A stretch of DNA of 16,835 bases from Clostridiales bacterium. Lineage in GTDB: Bacteria > Bacillota > Clostridia > Oscillospirales > Oscillospiraceae. Position numbers and translations under genes: made by a program. This document shows, piece by piece, positions 1 to 6,851 of this stretch. The stretch lies in the NCBI GenBank assembly GCA_012728025.1, contig JAAYFX010000209.1:1-16835 (forward strand). The letters are read 5' to 3'. Positions within the stretch are counted from its first letter, which is position 1, and each line of letters opens with the position of its first letter. Under the pieces are notes generated by a model. That model was not told where the DNA came from, made no database searches, and saw nothing but the letters and a program-made list of their open reading frames with translations.

Positions 1-1041
1 AACGGTGTTTATGAGGCTGTCTGCGCAAGTCTAAATGAGGCAGGGCTTTACTTCATAGAGCTTGCGGGAGTTTTGCCAAATCCCAGAAGCGGCCTTGTCT
101 ATGAAGGTGTGGAGCTTTGCAAAAAAGAAAAGCTGGACTTTATCCTTGCCGTTGGCGGGGGCAGCGTTATAGATTCTGCCAAGTCCATAGCTCTCGGCGC
201 CTGCTATGAGGGGGATTTTTGGGACTTTTTCAGCGATAAGGCAAGGGCTGTGGCCGCTCTTCCCCTTGGCACCGTTCTCACCATTCCCGCCGCCGGAAGC
301 GAAGGCTCTCCCAATGCCGTTATCACCCATGAGGATGGTAATCTTAAATGGGGCAGTCAGAAAAATGACCTGATGCGCCCTAAGTTTTCAATTTTAAACC
401 CAGTCTTTTCATGCAGTCTGCCTCCATATCAAACCGCCTGCGGCATAACTGATATGACAGCCCATATCTGCGAGCGCTATTTCACCCATACAAAGGATGT
501 GGGTATAACGGACAGGCTTTGCGAGGCCGTTTTAAAAACTATTATAGATGCCTCACGCAGGCTTATGAAAAACCCCAACGACCTTGCCGCCAGAGCTGAT
601 ATAATGTGGGCGGGAACAATTGCCCATAACAACAGCCTTGGTGTTGGTCGTGAGCAGGACTGGGCAAGCCACCAGATTGAGCATGAACTCTCTGCCCTTT
701 TCGACTGTGCCCATGGAGCGGGCCTTGCCGTAGTTATGCCCGCTTGGATGGAATATGTTATGGATAAGAATGTCATGAGATTTGCCCAGTTTGCAGTTAG
801 GGTCTGGGGCTGTGAAATGAACTTTGAAAGCCCTGAAAAAACAGCGGCAGAGGGCATAGAACACTTCCGCCTCTTCCTAAAATCCATTGGTATGCCAACA
901 AGCTTTTCCGAACTTGAGATACCCAAAGACAGCATAGATGATTTGGTTGCTCACAGAAAACTGCGGGGCTTTCCCTTTGGCACCTTTGTATCTATTGATG
1001 AAAAGGCCATGGGTGACATCCTTCAAATTGCGGCGAAATAA
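1..1041 (+). CDS. Iron-containing alcohol dehydrogenase, butanol-dehydrogenase/YqhD type (5' end outside window)
   Basis: Group III metal-dependent alcohol dehydrogenase, expected to reduce aldehydes to alcohols with NAD(P)H in the cytoplasm. The frame is open and protein-like from base 1, so the TTG at position 73 is internal and the true start lies upstream. The nucleotide-binding motif GGGSVIDSAK starts at base 154. Iron ligands appear in order: the Asp and His of TDMTAH (bases 448-465), a His in SHQIEHELS and the His of DCAHGAG. About 346 residues are visible, against about 385-400 for the family, so only some 40-50 residues are missing. The gene ends 72 bases before a convergent TetR gene, and the two share a terminator. 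Family assignment is firm; the substrate cannot be told from sequence. Confidence 0.93.
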   Translation, partial: NGVYEAVCASLNEAGLYFIELAGVLPNPRSGLVYEGVELCKKEKLDFILAVGGGSVIDSAKSIALGACYEGDFWDFFSDKARAVAALPLGTVLTIPAAGSEGSPNAVITHEDGNLKWGSQKNDLMRPKFSILNPVFSCSLPPYQTACGITDMTAHICERYFTHTKDVGITDRLCEAVLKTIIDASRRLMKNPNDLAARADIMWAGTIAHNNSLGVGREQDWASHQIEHELSALFDCAHGAGLAVVMPAWMEYVMDKNVMRFAQFAVRVWGCEMNFESPEKTAAEGIEHFRLFLKSIGMPTSFSELEIPKDSIDDLVAHRKLRGFPFGTFVSIDEKAMGDILQIAAK

Positions 1042-1059
1042 AGCGCCTTACTGTGAAAT

Positions 1060-1102
1060 AAAAAATCCGTCGGTGATAAAATATCACCGACGGATTTTTT
1101 TC
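1060..1102. terminator. Bidirectional intrinsic terminator between the dehydrogenase and tetR-like gene
   Basis: A perfect 12-bp stem (TCCGTCGGTGAT at 1066-1077 with its complement at 1083-1094) is preceded by an A run and followed by a T run of 7. Because A and T tracts flank both sides, it can end transcription of the dehydrogenase on the plus strand and of the regulator on the minus strand. Confidence 0.93.
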
Positions 1103-1112
1103 TAAGTTTTCT

Positions 1113-1643
1113 TTACCATAAATCACGCAGGGTTTCCGGCATGGCGTTATAAAGCTGCTGGGCCAGCTCCTCGGCCGTGGTGTTAAGCTTTCCGCAGACC
1201 CAAAAATGGGTAACCCCCACGGTTCCATGACAGAAAATGGTAAGCCCGACCTCTTCCTCCGATGTTAGCCCTGTGCCACGGCAGCGGATGGTGACCTCCT
1301 CAACCTTTTTGTATGAATAATCAAACAGAAAGTTTGGATATGAGTTTTCCCCCTGTGAGGAGTATGCCCTGCCCACACGAATCGCATCTTTCTTGGACTC
1401 ATATGCAAGATGATAAAATAAATCCTTCCATGAATGACAGGTTTCGTGGGTGAAAAGCCCCTCCACCAGACGTTTGTAGCTGAAATTCATAACGTCATAT
1501 TTATCCATAAAGTAGCGATAGAAGGTGGCCTTGGATATGCCGCTTTTATTGGCTATCATTTCGACAGTTATCCTGTCGAAGGGATATTGGGATAAAAGGG
1601 AATTGAAGGATTCCAGAATAATATGCTTTTTTCGGTCCCGCAT
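1113..1643 (-). CDS. TetR/AcrR-family transcriptional regulator
   Basis: DNA-binding repressor of 176 residues. The N-terminal helix-turn-helix is clear: residues about 5-50 include ITVEMIANKSGISKATFYRYF, split here as ITVEMIANKSG then ISKATFYRYF, the TetR signature with its F/Y-rich recognition helix. The C-terminal ligand domain is not recognisable to me. The ATG at 1643 is chosen because GGAGG (1653-1657, complement strand) lies 9 bases upstream; an in-frame TTG at 1676 lies ahead of that site and would bury it inside the gene. It converges with the alcohol dehydrogenase, a common arrangement for a local aldehyde- or solvent-responsive regulator, but the target is inference. Confidence 0.9.
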   Translation of the reverse strand: MRDRKKHIILESFNSLLSQYPFDRITVEMIANKSGISKATFYRYFMDKYDVMNFSYKRLVEGLFTHETCHSWKDLFYHLAYESKKDAIRVGRAYSSQGENSYPNFLFDYSYKKVEEVTIRCRGTGLTSEEEVGLTIFCHGTVGVTHFWVCGKLNTTAEELAQQLYNAMPETLRDLW

Positions 1644-1676
1644 AGGAATTTGCCTCCATGTATACTTGATTAACAA

Positions 1677-1705
1677 ATTTTATCATATCCTTTCCACTAT
1701 GTAAA
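1677..1705 (-). promoter_or_regulatory. Predicted sigma-A promoter of the tetR-like gene
   Basis: On the minus strand, TTTACA (1700-1705) is separated by exactly 17 bases from TAAAAT (1677-1682). Transcription would start near 1670, just upstream of the ribosome binding site used by the gene starting at 1643. Confidence 0.7.
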
Positions 1706-1738
1706 GATTTATGGAAGAAATGTCGTATATGTGCAAGT

Positions 1739-1775
1739 GCCAACCTTTGATTTTGTGTAAAACACCAAGGTTGGC
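1739..1775. repeat. Interrupted inverted repeat upstream of the tetR-like promoter
   Basis: GCCAACCTT (1739-1747) is the exact complement of AAGGTTGGC (1767-1775), with an inner GTGT-AAA-ACAC hairpin between them. No T run follows on either strand, so it does not look like a terminator. It lies about 35 bases upstream of the tetR-like promoter's -35 box and could be an operator or a processing structure; this is inference. Confidence 0.45.
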
Positions 1776-1782
1776 TCATGAT

Positions 1783-1823
1783 ATAAAATACGCCTAAGGG
1801 GATTACAGGTATCCCCTTAGGCG
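1783..1823 (-). terminator. Intrinsic terminator of the DUF5692-like membrane protein gene
   Basis: A perfect 13-bp stem (CGCCTAAGGGGAT at 1791-1803 with its complement at 1811-1823) has a 7-base loop. On the minus strand it is followed by TATTTTAT, a short U tract. It lies 36 bases after the stop codon of the gene ending at 1859. Confidence 0.8.
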
Positions 1824-1858
1824 AACTAAAGCGTTTTTATCTTTTAGCTTATAAAACC

Positions 1859-2851
1859 TTATTCTGCGAGAGCCTTTATTGCCTGATACTGCTTGTTATC
1901 GACATAAAGCTCACCCATATAGGGGTTGCGCTTTGTCTTAACAACATGGACTATCATGTATACGAGAACAGCGGCGTTAATGGCAAGGGCGGCGGCGCTT
2001 ATGATGGTGTATACTGTGGGGTTATAAACAGAGTCCACCCGAAAAGCGCTGGCATCCTGAAATTTTGGGAAGGTCTGGGCGAACATACACCAGATGGCAA
2101 GAGTCTGTGCCCTGTGCTGGAGCCATGCGCCACGGCCAACGGTGAAGGCACAAAGTGTGGGAGCAAGGAGTAGGGCAAAGCCGCAATACCATGCGTGGTG
2201 GGGCAGGCAGTTGTATGTATAGGCAAAGTTCCAGACATCGTATGCTATAATCCAAAACCAAAGCATATCAGGCCAGAGCATATCACGGCTTCCGTCTTTT
2301 TTCGTAACCTTGCGGATGGTAATGCCGAACCAGCCGGTGATGGTTATTATGTTAAGGATGCCGGCAATGCCGTTCATTGTGTTCCAAGGACCGCCAAACA
2401 TATAAAATGTGGCGTCAGACTCTACAACAAGCTGGTCAAGTCCCGCCGCAAGGTTGTATATAGTGCCAACTTCGAAGTCTCTTATGCAGGCTTCGATTAT
2501 GTTTATGGCAAGTATAAGCGGGGGAAAGCAAAGAGCCCATTTCTTTTCAGAAAGCCTCCAAGGCTGTCCTGTTTTCTTGTTGGTGCCATGGACATAGCGG
2601 ATGCACCAAAAGCCGATACAGCCGGCGGTGGATGAATATACCTTGGCTAGATGAAACCAGTCTGTATAGGTGGTGTCTTTCATGGCTGTAAACCAGATGA
2701 CGGTTAAAACGATAGGAAGCACAACAAAGGATGCAAAGCCTGCCCATTTGAAGCGGCGGGCAACTTCGTTAAAGGAAAACAGACCTGCAAATACTAAAAG
2801 CCAGACTAAAATGGCGCTGATTGTGCTTGTTCCTTCTGCAAACGTGAACAT
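1859..2851 (-). CDS. Polytopic membrane protein of unknown function (DUF5692-like)
   Basis: A 330-residue integral membrane protein with about eight hydrophobic segments, roughly at residues 11-30, 38-57, 68-88, 105-123, 150-178, 192-212, 221-240 and 281-304. It is rich in Trp, Tyr and Cys, with several acidic residues inside or next to the segments (E29, E120, D125, D205). A signature-like stretch is YDVWNFAYTYNCLPHHAWY at about 204-222. From memory the sequence resembles the uncharacterised DUF5692 family of gut clostridia; I cannot confirm this here and no function is known to me. The ATG at 2851 is chosen because GGGAGG (2859-2864, complement) sits 7 bases ahead; an in-frame TTG at 2866 overlaps that site. 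The gene has its own promoter and terminator, so it is monocistronic. Confidence 0.82.
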   Translation of the reverse strand: MFTFAEGTSTISAILVWLLVFAGLFSFNEVARRFKWAGFASFVVLPIVLTVIWFTAMKDTTYTDWFHLAKVYSSTAGCIGFWCIRYVHGTNKKTGQPWRLSEKKWALCFPPLILAINIIEACIRDFEVGTIYNLAAGLDQLVVESDATFYMFGGPWNTMNGIAGILNIITITGWFGITIRKVTKKDGSRDMLWPDMLWFWIIAYDVWNFAYTYNCLPHHAWYCGFALLLAPTLCAFTVGRGAWLQHRAQTLAIWCMFAQTFPKFQDASAFRVDSVYNPTVYTIISAAALAINAAVLVYMIVHVVKTKRNPYMGELYVDNKQYQAIKALAE

Positions 2852-2958
2852 TTCTTTTCCTCCCAAATAACAATAATTCTCTCTTTTCCGCCAACATCGA
2901 GACGGGCTAAAAAGCAGCTGCTCATCATCCCATTCACCGTATGCTCACGGATGCAAAT

Positions 2959-2988
2959 ATTATATATCATCTGTTATTTTACTGTCAA
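2959..2988 (-). promoter_or_regulatory. Predicted promoter with long leader for the membrane protein gene at 1859-2851
   Basis: On the minus strand TTGACA (2983-2988) and TATAAT (2959-2964) are both perfect and 18 bases apart. The transcript would start near 2952, giving a leader of about 100 bases. The leader contains a CCGT/ACGG hairpin and the palindrome AGCAGCTGCT, but I recognise no known riboswitch. This promoter and the lemA promoter account for the 326-base gap between 2852 and 3177; no gene is seen there. Confidence 0.75.
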
Positions 2989-3065
2989 TGAGCTCCCCGA
3001 GACAGTTTGATAAATAAGTAACAAGAATACACTTTTCGTTATATTTGCTTCAATTTTAAGGCGTA

Positions 3066-3094
3066 TTGACCTTCCTTGCTGTTGGTGTTAAAAT
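3066..3094 (+). promoter_or_regulatory. Predicted promoter of the lemA-TPM-crp operon
   Basis: TTGACC (3066-3071), a 17-base spacer and TAAAAT (3089-3094) match the sigma-A consensus closely. The transcript would start near 3101, about 77 bases before the lemA start. The gene's ribosome binding site AAGGAG is at 3161-3166. Confidence 0.75.
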
Positions 3095-3177
3095 ATAGGA
3101 ATAAGGCTTAGCTGTATTTTAATCCTCATACCGTCACATTATTTAAAAATCTAAATCCTTAAGGAGTAAAATCTATT

Positions 3178-3735
3178 ATGAAAAAAGCTTGGATAATAAT
3201 TTTAGCCATTGTCCTTTTGCTGGCTGTTGTGCTCATTTCCCAGTATAACGGCCTTGTCTCCTCATCTGAGGCTGTGAGCAAAGAAACGGCAAACCTTGAC
3301 TCTCAGTATCAAAGACGTATGGACCTTATACCAAACCTTGTCACAACCGTAAAGGAATTTATGGGCCATGAGACAGAAATAATCGAGCAAATAAGCTCTG
3401 CAAGAGCCGCCATGGCAGGGGCAGGCACTCTTGGGGAAATGTCTGAAGCGGACGAGCAGCTTACCAGCGCCTTAAATGCCCTTGTGGTCAGTGTTGAAAA
3501 CTACCCTGACCTAAAATCCAACGAAACCTTCACAAATCTTATGGATGAGCTTGCAGGTACAGAAAACCGCATTACAACGGCCCGTCGTGACTACAATGAG
3601 GTTGTAAACAGTTATAATCTCAAAATAAAGCGCTTCCCCACAAATCTTTTGGCAGGAATGTTTGGCTTTGAACAGGCCGAATATTTTGAAGCCCAGCAAG
3701 GTGCCGAAAATTCTGTTGAGGTGGACTTCGGATGA
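3178..3735 (+). CDS. lemA: LemA family protein
   Basis: A 185-residue membrane-anchored protein. Residues about 4-22 form one N-terminal transmembrane segment, followed by a long helical region expected to lie outside or at the membrane face. Family hallmarks are QYQRRMDLIPNLV (about 43-55), YPDLKSNETFTNLMDEL (about 108-124) and the closing stretch YNLKIKRFPTNLLAGMFGFE. Length and architecture are normal for LemA. Its stop overlaps the next start as ATGA, so it is translationally coupled to the TPM-domain protein, the usual LemA partner. The molecular role of LemA is not established; membrane stress or envelope functions have been proposed. Confidence 0.95.
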   Translation: MKKAWIIILAIVLLLAVVLISQYNGLVSSSEAVSKETANLDSQYQRRMDLIPNLVTTVKEFMGHETEIIEQISSARAAMAGAGTLGEMSEADEQLTSALNALVVSVENYPDLKSNETFTNLMDELAGTENRITTARRDYNEVVNSYNLKIKRFPTNLLAGMFGFEQAEYFEAQQGAENSVEVDFG

Positions 3736-4544
3736 AGCGGGCGGCGGCCTTTCTTTTAGCGGTTTTTCTTCTGGCGGCACCTGTTTATGCTGCCAATGTT
3801 CCAAATCCCACCAACGAATTTTATGTTAACGACTATGCAGGTGTCTTAAGTCGGGACACCAAGGATGGCATCATAGACGCATCCGTATCTCTTGCACGGG
3901 AAACGGGGGCGCAGATTGTTGTTCTTACTGTGGAAAGCCTTGACGGTATGAGCATGGAAGATTTCGGTTTGGAGGTGGGCCGCTCTTGGGGCATAGGCTC
4001 AAAAAAAGATAACAACGGTGTTTTGCTATTGCTTTCCACCGGTGACAGAGAAATAAGGCTGGAGGTTGGCTATGGCCTTGAAGGGGCCATAAACGACGCC
4101 AAAGCCGGCAGGCTTATAGATAACTATGCCATTCCCTATTACGCTGAAAATAACTTTGACATTGGAACATACGAGCTTTATAAAGCTGTGTTATCAGTGG
4201 TTCGGGAGGAATATGGCCTTGACCCGCTGGAGGGGTATTCTGCCGCAGGTCAGGGAAACCATTCCGAAACGAAGGAGAATGACTGGCCTTATATTGTTAT
4301 TATAATAGTCTTTCTGCTGGTTTTTGCGATTATAGTACTTTCTATTTTATACAGTATCGTAATGGCTGTTTTAAGGCTAATTCTTATGCCCTTTGGCATC
4401 AAGATTCCTTATAAGAAAAATCGTGTCCTCGCCTTTCTTTACCTTTTCATGATAACATCCTCCAATGGGCGCAGAGGAGGGGGCGGCGGCTCACGAGGGG
4501 GCGGCGGCAGCTTTGGCGGCGGCGGTGCCGGCAGGCGATTTTAG
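3732..4544 (+). CDS. TPM-domain (YgcG-like) membrane protein with Gly-rich tail
   Basis: A 270-residue exported membrane protein. Residues 1-20 form a signal peptide ending VYA. The TPM domain (TLP18.3/Psb32/MOLO-1 fold) spans about 28-160, with VNDYAGVLS near 32, VVLTVESLDGMSMEDFG near 63-78 and a DNNGVLLLL stretch at 93-101. A hydrophobic region at about 185-240 gives two membrane segments. The last 25 residues are a low-complexity RGGGGGSRGGGG-type tail, typical of this family. It overlaps lemA by 4 bases. Function is unknown, but the LemA-TPM pair is widely conserved, which suggests a joint envelope complex. Confidence 0.93.
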   Translation: MKRAAAFLLAVFLLAAPVYAANVPNPTNEFYVNDYAGVLSRDTKDGIIDASVSLARETGAQIVVLTVESLDGMSMEDFGLEVGRSWGIGSKKDNNGVLLLLSTGDREIRLEVGYGLEGAINDAKAGRLIDNYAIPYYAENNFDIGTYELYKAVLSVVREEYGLDPLEGYSAAGQGNHSETKENDWPYIVIIIVFLLVFAIIVLSILYSIVMAVLRLILMPFGIKIPYKKNRVLAFLYLFMITSSNGRRGGGGGSRGGGGSFGGGGAGRRF

Positions 4545-4588
4545 CCTTCTGTCCATAAGAATACAGATTTGAAACGAGGATAAGGCTT

Positions 4589-5263
4589 ATGAATAAGGAA
4601 TGTTACGAGTTTTTCAGTAACAGCTTTCCCATTTGGGATAAGCTTAGCGAGAAGGAAAGGGATTTGGTTTTACACCAATCCTCCCTTACGGAATATGGCA
4701 AGGGTGAAAATATCCACGGCAATACCGGCAAATGCACCGGTGCCGTCTTTGTCAAATCCGGTGTTCTGCGCACCTATATTCTATCAGACGAGGGCAAGGA
4801 AATTACCCTGTATAGGCTTTATCCCGGTGATGTTTGTATGTTGGCCGCCTCCTGCGTAATGGAAACCATAACCTTCGATGTTTTTGTGGACGCAGAGGAA
4901 AAAAGCGAGGTTTGCATTATAAATGCCGCAGCACTCACCGAGCTTACGGCAAAAAATGTTTTTATTGAAAACTATGTTTTAAAGCTCACCAGCGAAAGGT
5001 TTTCCGAGGTTATGTGGGCAATGCAGCAAATTCTTTTTATGAGCTTTGACCGACGTCTTGCAGTTTTTCTTTTGGCTGAAATAGAAAAGGTCGGAGGTGA
5101 CACAATTTATCTCACCCAAGAACAGATTGCAAAATATATGGTATCGGCTCGGGAGGTTGTCTCCCGTATGCTTAAATATTTTTCTCAGGAGGGCCTTGTG
5201 GAAGTCTCCCGTGGGGGGGTAAAAGTTCTGGATAGAGAAAGACTTCGGGAAATTGCGGGCTAG
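4589..5263 (+). CDS. Crp/Fnr-family transcriptional regulator
   Basis: A 224-residue regulator. The N-terminal cyclic-nucleotide-binding-like beta barrel spans about 20-135, with GAVFVKSGVLRTY and EITLYRLYPGDVC. The C-terminal winged helix starts near 170 (LTQEQIAKYMVSAREVVSRM) and ends with a VSRGGVKVLDRERL wing. Cysteines are scattered (C5, C46, C80, C86, C107) and do not form an obvious Fnr iron-sulfur motif. GAGGA lies 8 bases before the ATG. The gene follows the TPM gene by 44 bases with no visible promoter, and a strong terminator follows, so it appears to be the third gene of the lemA operon. Its effector and targets are unknown. Confidence 0.92.
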   Translation: MNKECYEFFSNSFPIWDKLSEKERDLVLHQSSLTEYGKGENIHGNTGKCTGAVFVKSGVLRTYILSDEGKEITLYRLYPGDVCMLAASCVMETITFDVFVDAEEKSEVCIINAAALTELTAKNVFIENYVLKLTSERFSEVMWAMQQILFMSFDRRLAVFLLAEIEKVGGDTIYLTQEQIAKYMVSAREVVSRMLKYFSQEGLVEVSRGGVKVLDRERLREIAG

Positions 5264-5285
5264 TTATTATTATACATAAGACCAC

Positions 5286-5330
5286 AAAAAAGGTTGAGGA
5301 TTAAGCCTAATCCCCAACCTTTTTTCTTTT
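5286..5330 (+). terminator. Intrinsic terminator of the lemA-TPM-crp operon
   Basis: The stem AAAAAAGGTTG-A-GGATTA pairs with TAATCC-C-CAACCTTTTTT around the loop AGCC, with one A/C mismatch, and is followed by more T residues. It lies 22 bases after the crp stop codon. The A run on its left side would also let it work on the minus strand. Confidence 0.9.
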
Positions 5331-5436
5331 TTATCTGGGCCTTGCCATGGCTAAAAACTTTTTACTTTACAATAAACAATTTATGACAACACCAAAAGAT
5401 TTGATTCCTCCTGCCCCTTAGAGGCGGCATTTCCAT

Positions 5437-5479
5437 TAAAAATGAGGAAGGGTGCGGGCTGAAAAATCAGTCCGCACCC
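5437..5479 (-). terminator. Intrinsic terminator downstream of trxA
   Basis: A 13-bp stem with one G-T pair (5450-5462 with 5467-5479) encloses an AAAA loop. On the minus strand it is followed by TTCCTCATTTTT. It lies about 70 bases past the trxA stop codon. The T tract is imperfect, so efficiency may be moderate. Confidence 0.65.
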
Positions 5480-5548
5480 CTTGTGCAGGGAAGGAAAAGA
5501 GGAGAGATTATATATGGAAGGACTACCAGAAATCATCCTTAAAACAGG

Positions 5549-5860
5549 CTATTTATTAAGCATATCAAGCAAAACCTGCTTTGGCTGAACGCCGACGACC
5601 TTTTCCGAAACTTCACCCTTGTTGAAAACCATGATGGTGGGAATGCTCATAACCCCAAAGGTTTGCGCCAGCTCCGGCTGCTCGTCAACATTTATCTTTC
5701 CGACCTTTTTGTCGGTAACTTCGTTTGCTATTTCCTCAATAACCGGCCCTATCATCCTGCAAGGACCGCACCATGAGGCCCAAAAGTCCACGAGTACGGG
5801 GACATCGGAGTTTTTTACTTCTTTTTCAAAGTTTTCCTTTGTAATTGTTAAAACAGCCAT
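5549..5860 (-). CDS. trxA: Thioredoxin
   Basis: A 103-residue cytoplasmic thioredoxin that reduces protein disulfides using electrons from thioredoxin reductase. The active site WCGPC has cysteines at residues 31 and 34. The buried Asp is at 25 (VDFWASW), and the cis-proline loop is SIPT near residue 75, before IMVFNKGE. The length is typical. AAGGAG (5869-5874, complement) is 8 bases ahead of the ATG. No reductase gene is nearby. The promoter region contains a perfect palindrome that may mediate redox control. Confidence 0.96.
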   Translation of the reverse strand: MAVLTITKENFEKEVKNSDVPVLVDFWASWCGPCRMIGPVIEEIANEVTDKKVGKINVDEQPELAQTFGVMSIPTIMVFNKGEVSEKVVGVQPKQVLLDMLNK

Positions 5861-5909
5861 ACTAACAGCTCCTTTGATGTTTTATTAAGCTCACTCACTT
5901 TATGTATGT

Positions 5910-5951
5910 ATCATACCCCAAAAAAATGCAAATTACTGTGACAAGGTCACA
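5910..5951 (-). promoter_or_regulatory. trxA promoter region with palindromic operator candidate
   Basis: On the minus strand a -10 box TATGAT is at 5910-5915. No good -35 box is found 17 bases away (CAGTAA). The perfect palindrome TGTGAC-N3-GTCACA (5937-5951) lies just upstream and touches the -35 position. Half-sites TGTGA/TCACA resemble a Crp site but with 5 bases between them rather than 6. An activator-dependent promoter is plausible; this is inference. Confidence 0.5.
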
Positions 5952-6049
5952 ATATAAAAACTTTTTGCCCCTTTCACAAGTTCTTCCATACTTCGCATCC
6001 GAACAAAGGAAAGCCCCTTAAAAATGTTGCTTATGTTTTACCCTCCATC

Positions 6050-6078
6050 TTTACATTTTCATATACCCATTATATAAT
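6050..6078 (+). promoter_or_regulatory. Predicted promoter of the DNA glycosylase gene
   Basis: TTTACA (6050-6055), a 17-base spacer and a perfect TATAAT (6073-6078). Transcription would begin near 6085, leaving a leader of only about 26 bases if translation starts at 6111. Confidence 0.75.
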
Positions 6079-6110
6079 AAATTGATGAAAGAAGAAAGAA
6101 GGTAATAGCC

Positions 6111-6737
6111 CTGTATTTTGAATATGGCTTGGATGCAATCGAGCATCTGAAAAAGAAAGACAAGCGGCTGGGGGCTGCCATCGACCAGATTGGCCCAATC
6201 CAACGCAAGACCGAGGACGATTTGTTTTCCGGAGTCGTGCACCACATCGTTGGCCAGCAGATTTCCATGGCTGCACAAGCAACGATTTGGGGTCGGATGC
6301 AGGGGTTGCTGGGTAAGGTTAGTGCGGATACCATTTGTCTTTGCTCTCGGGAAGAACTGCAAAGCTGCGGAATTAGCTTTAGGAAGGCGGATTATATTCT
6401 GGGATTTGCACAGAAGGTACAATCCGGTGAATTTAATATTGAGGCCCTTTGGGATATGTCGGACAAAGATGTCATAGCTAGTTTATCCTCCCTTAATGGC
6501 ATAGGAGTATGGACTGCTGAAATGCTACTGATTTTTTGTATGCAGCGTCCCGATGTTGTAAGCTATGGCGATTTTGCTATTCGTCGGGGAATGCAAATGC
6601 TTTATCGTCATCGCAAGCTGGATAAAGAGCAATTTACAAAATATGCACGAAGATATTCTCCTTATGGGTCAGTGGCCAGCTTATATCTTTGGGCAATTGC
6701 GGGAGGCGCCATCCCCGAATTGGATTATCCGGAATGA
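6111..6737 (+). CDS. DNA-3-methyladenine glycosylase, AlkA/HhH-GPD type; likely CTG start
   Basis: Base-excision repair enzyme that removes alkylated purines. The helix-hairpin-helix and Gly/Pro-rich loop read LNGIGVWTAEMLL, followed by the catalytic Asp in SYGDFAIRRG (Asp about 154 counted from 6111). The N-terminal part GVVHHIVGQQISMAAQ is typical of the family. Start choice: the first conventional in-frame start is TTG at 6129, which has no ribosome binding site. Six codons earlier CTG at 6111 opens the peptide xYFEYG, which I recall as the usual N-terminus of clostridial homologues, and AGAAGG (6097-6102) lies 8 bases before it. An in-frame TAA at 6078-6080 blocks further extension. The gene is monocistronic and divergent from trxA. 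Confidence 0.88.
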   Translation: MYFEYGLDAIEHLKKKDKRLGAAIDQIGPIQRKTEDDLFSGVVHHIVGQQISMAAQATIWGRMQGLLGKVSADTICLCSREELQSCGISFRKADYILGFAQKVQSGEFNIEALWDMSDKDVIASLSSLNGIGVWTAEMLLIFCMQRPDVVSYGDFAIRRGMQMLYRHRKLDKEQFTKYARRYSPYGSVASLYLWAIAGGAIPELDYPE

Positions 6738-6851
6738 GTGATTGGCGAAAAGACTCCTGTTTTAATCTGCAAATCAGCTTATTATAGCGGCGTAAGCGCT
6801 GAAAATCCAATTGATTTGTGTCTTTGATTTTAATAGGCTTTGTTCTTGGCT

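Noticed and set aside
477..935. Long minus-strand frames inside the dehydrogenase gene
   Set aside because: Shadow frames of a clear conserved gene, with no ribosome binding site and no recognisable domain.
73..1041. Alcohol dehydrogenase starting at TTG 73
   Set aside because: The frame is open and protein-like from base 1, and 73 falls inside the conserved N-terminal domain; the gene is simply cut by the window edge.
2195..2635. 146-residue plus-strand frame opposite the membrane protein gene
   Set aside because: The minus-strand frame has membrane segments, promoter, ribosome binding site and terminator; the plus frame has none of these.
5514..5591. 25-residue plus-strand ORF with GAGGAG ahead of it, antisense to the end of trxA
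   Set aside because: It overlaps the real trxA coding sequence on the other strand, no promoter is seen, and the region up to 5513 carries the trxA terminator.
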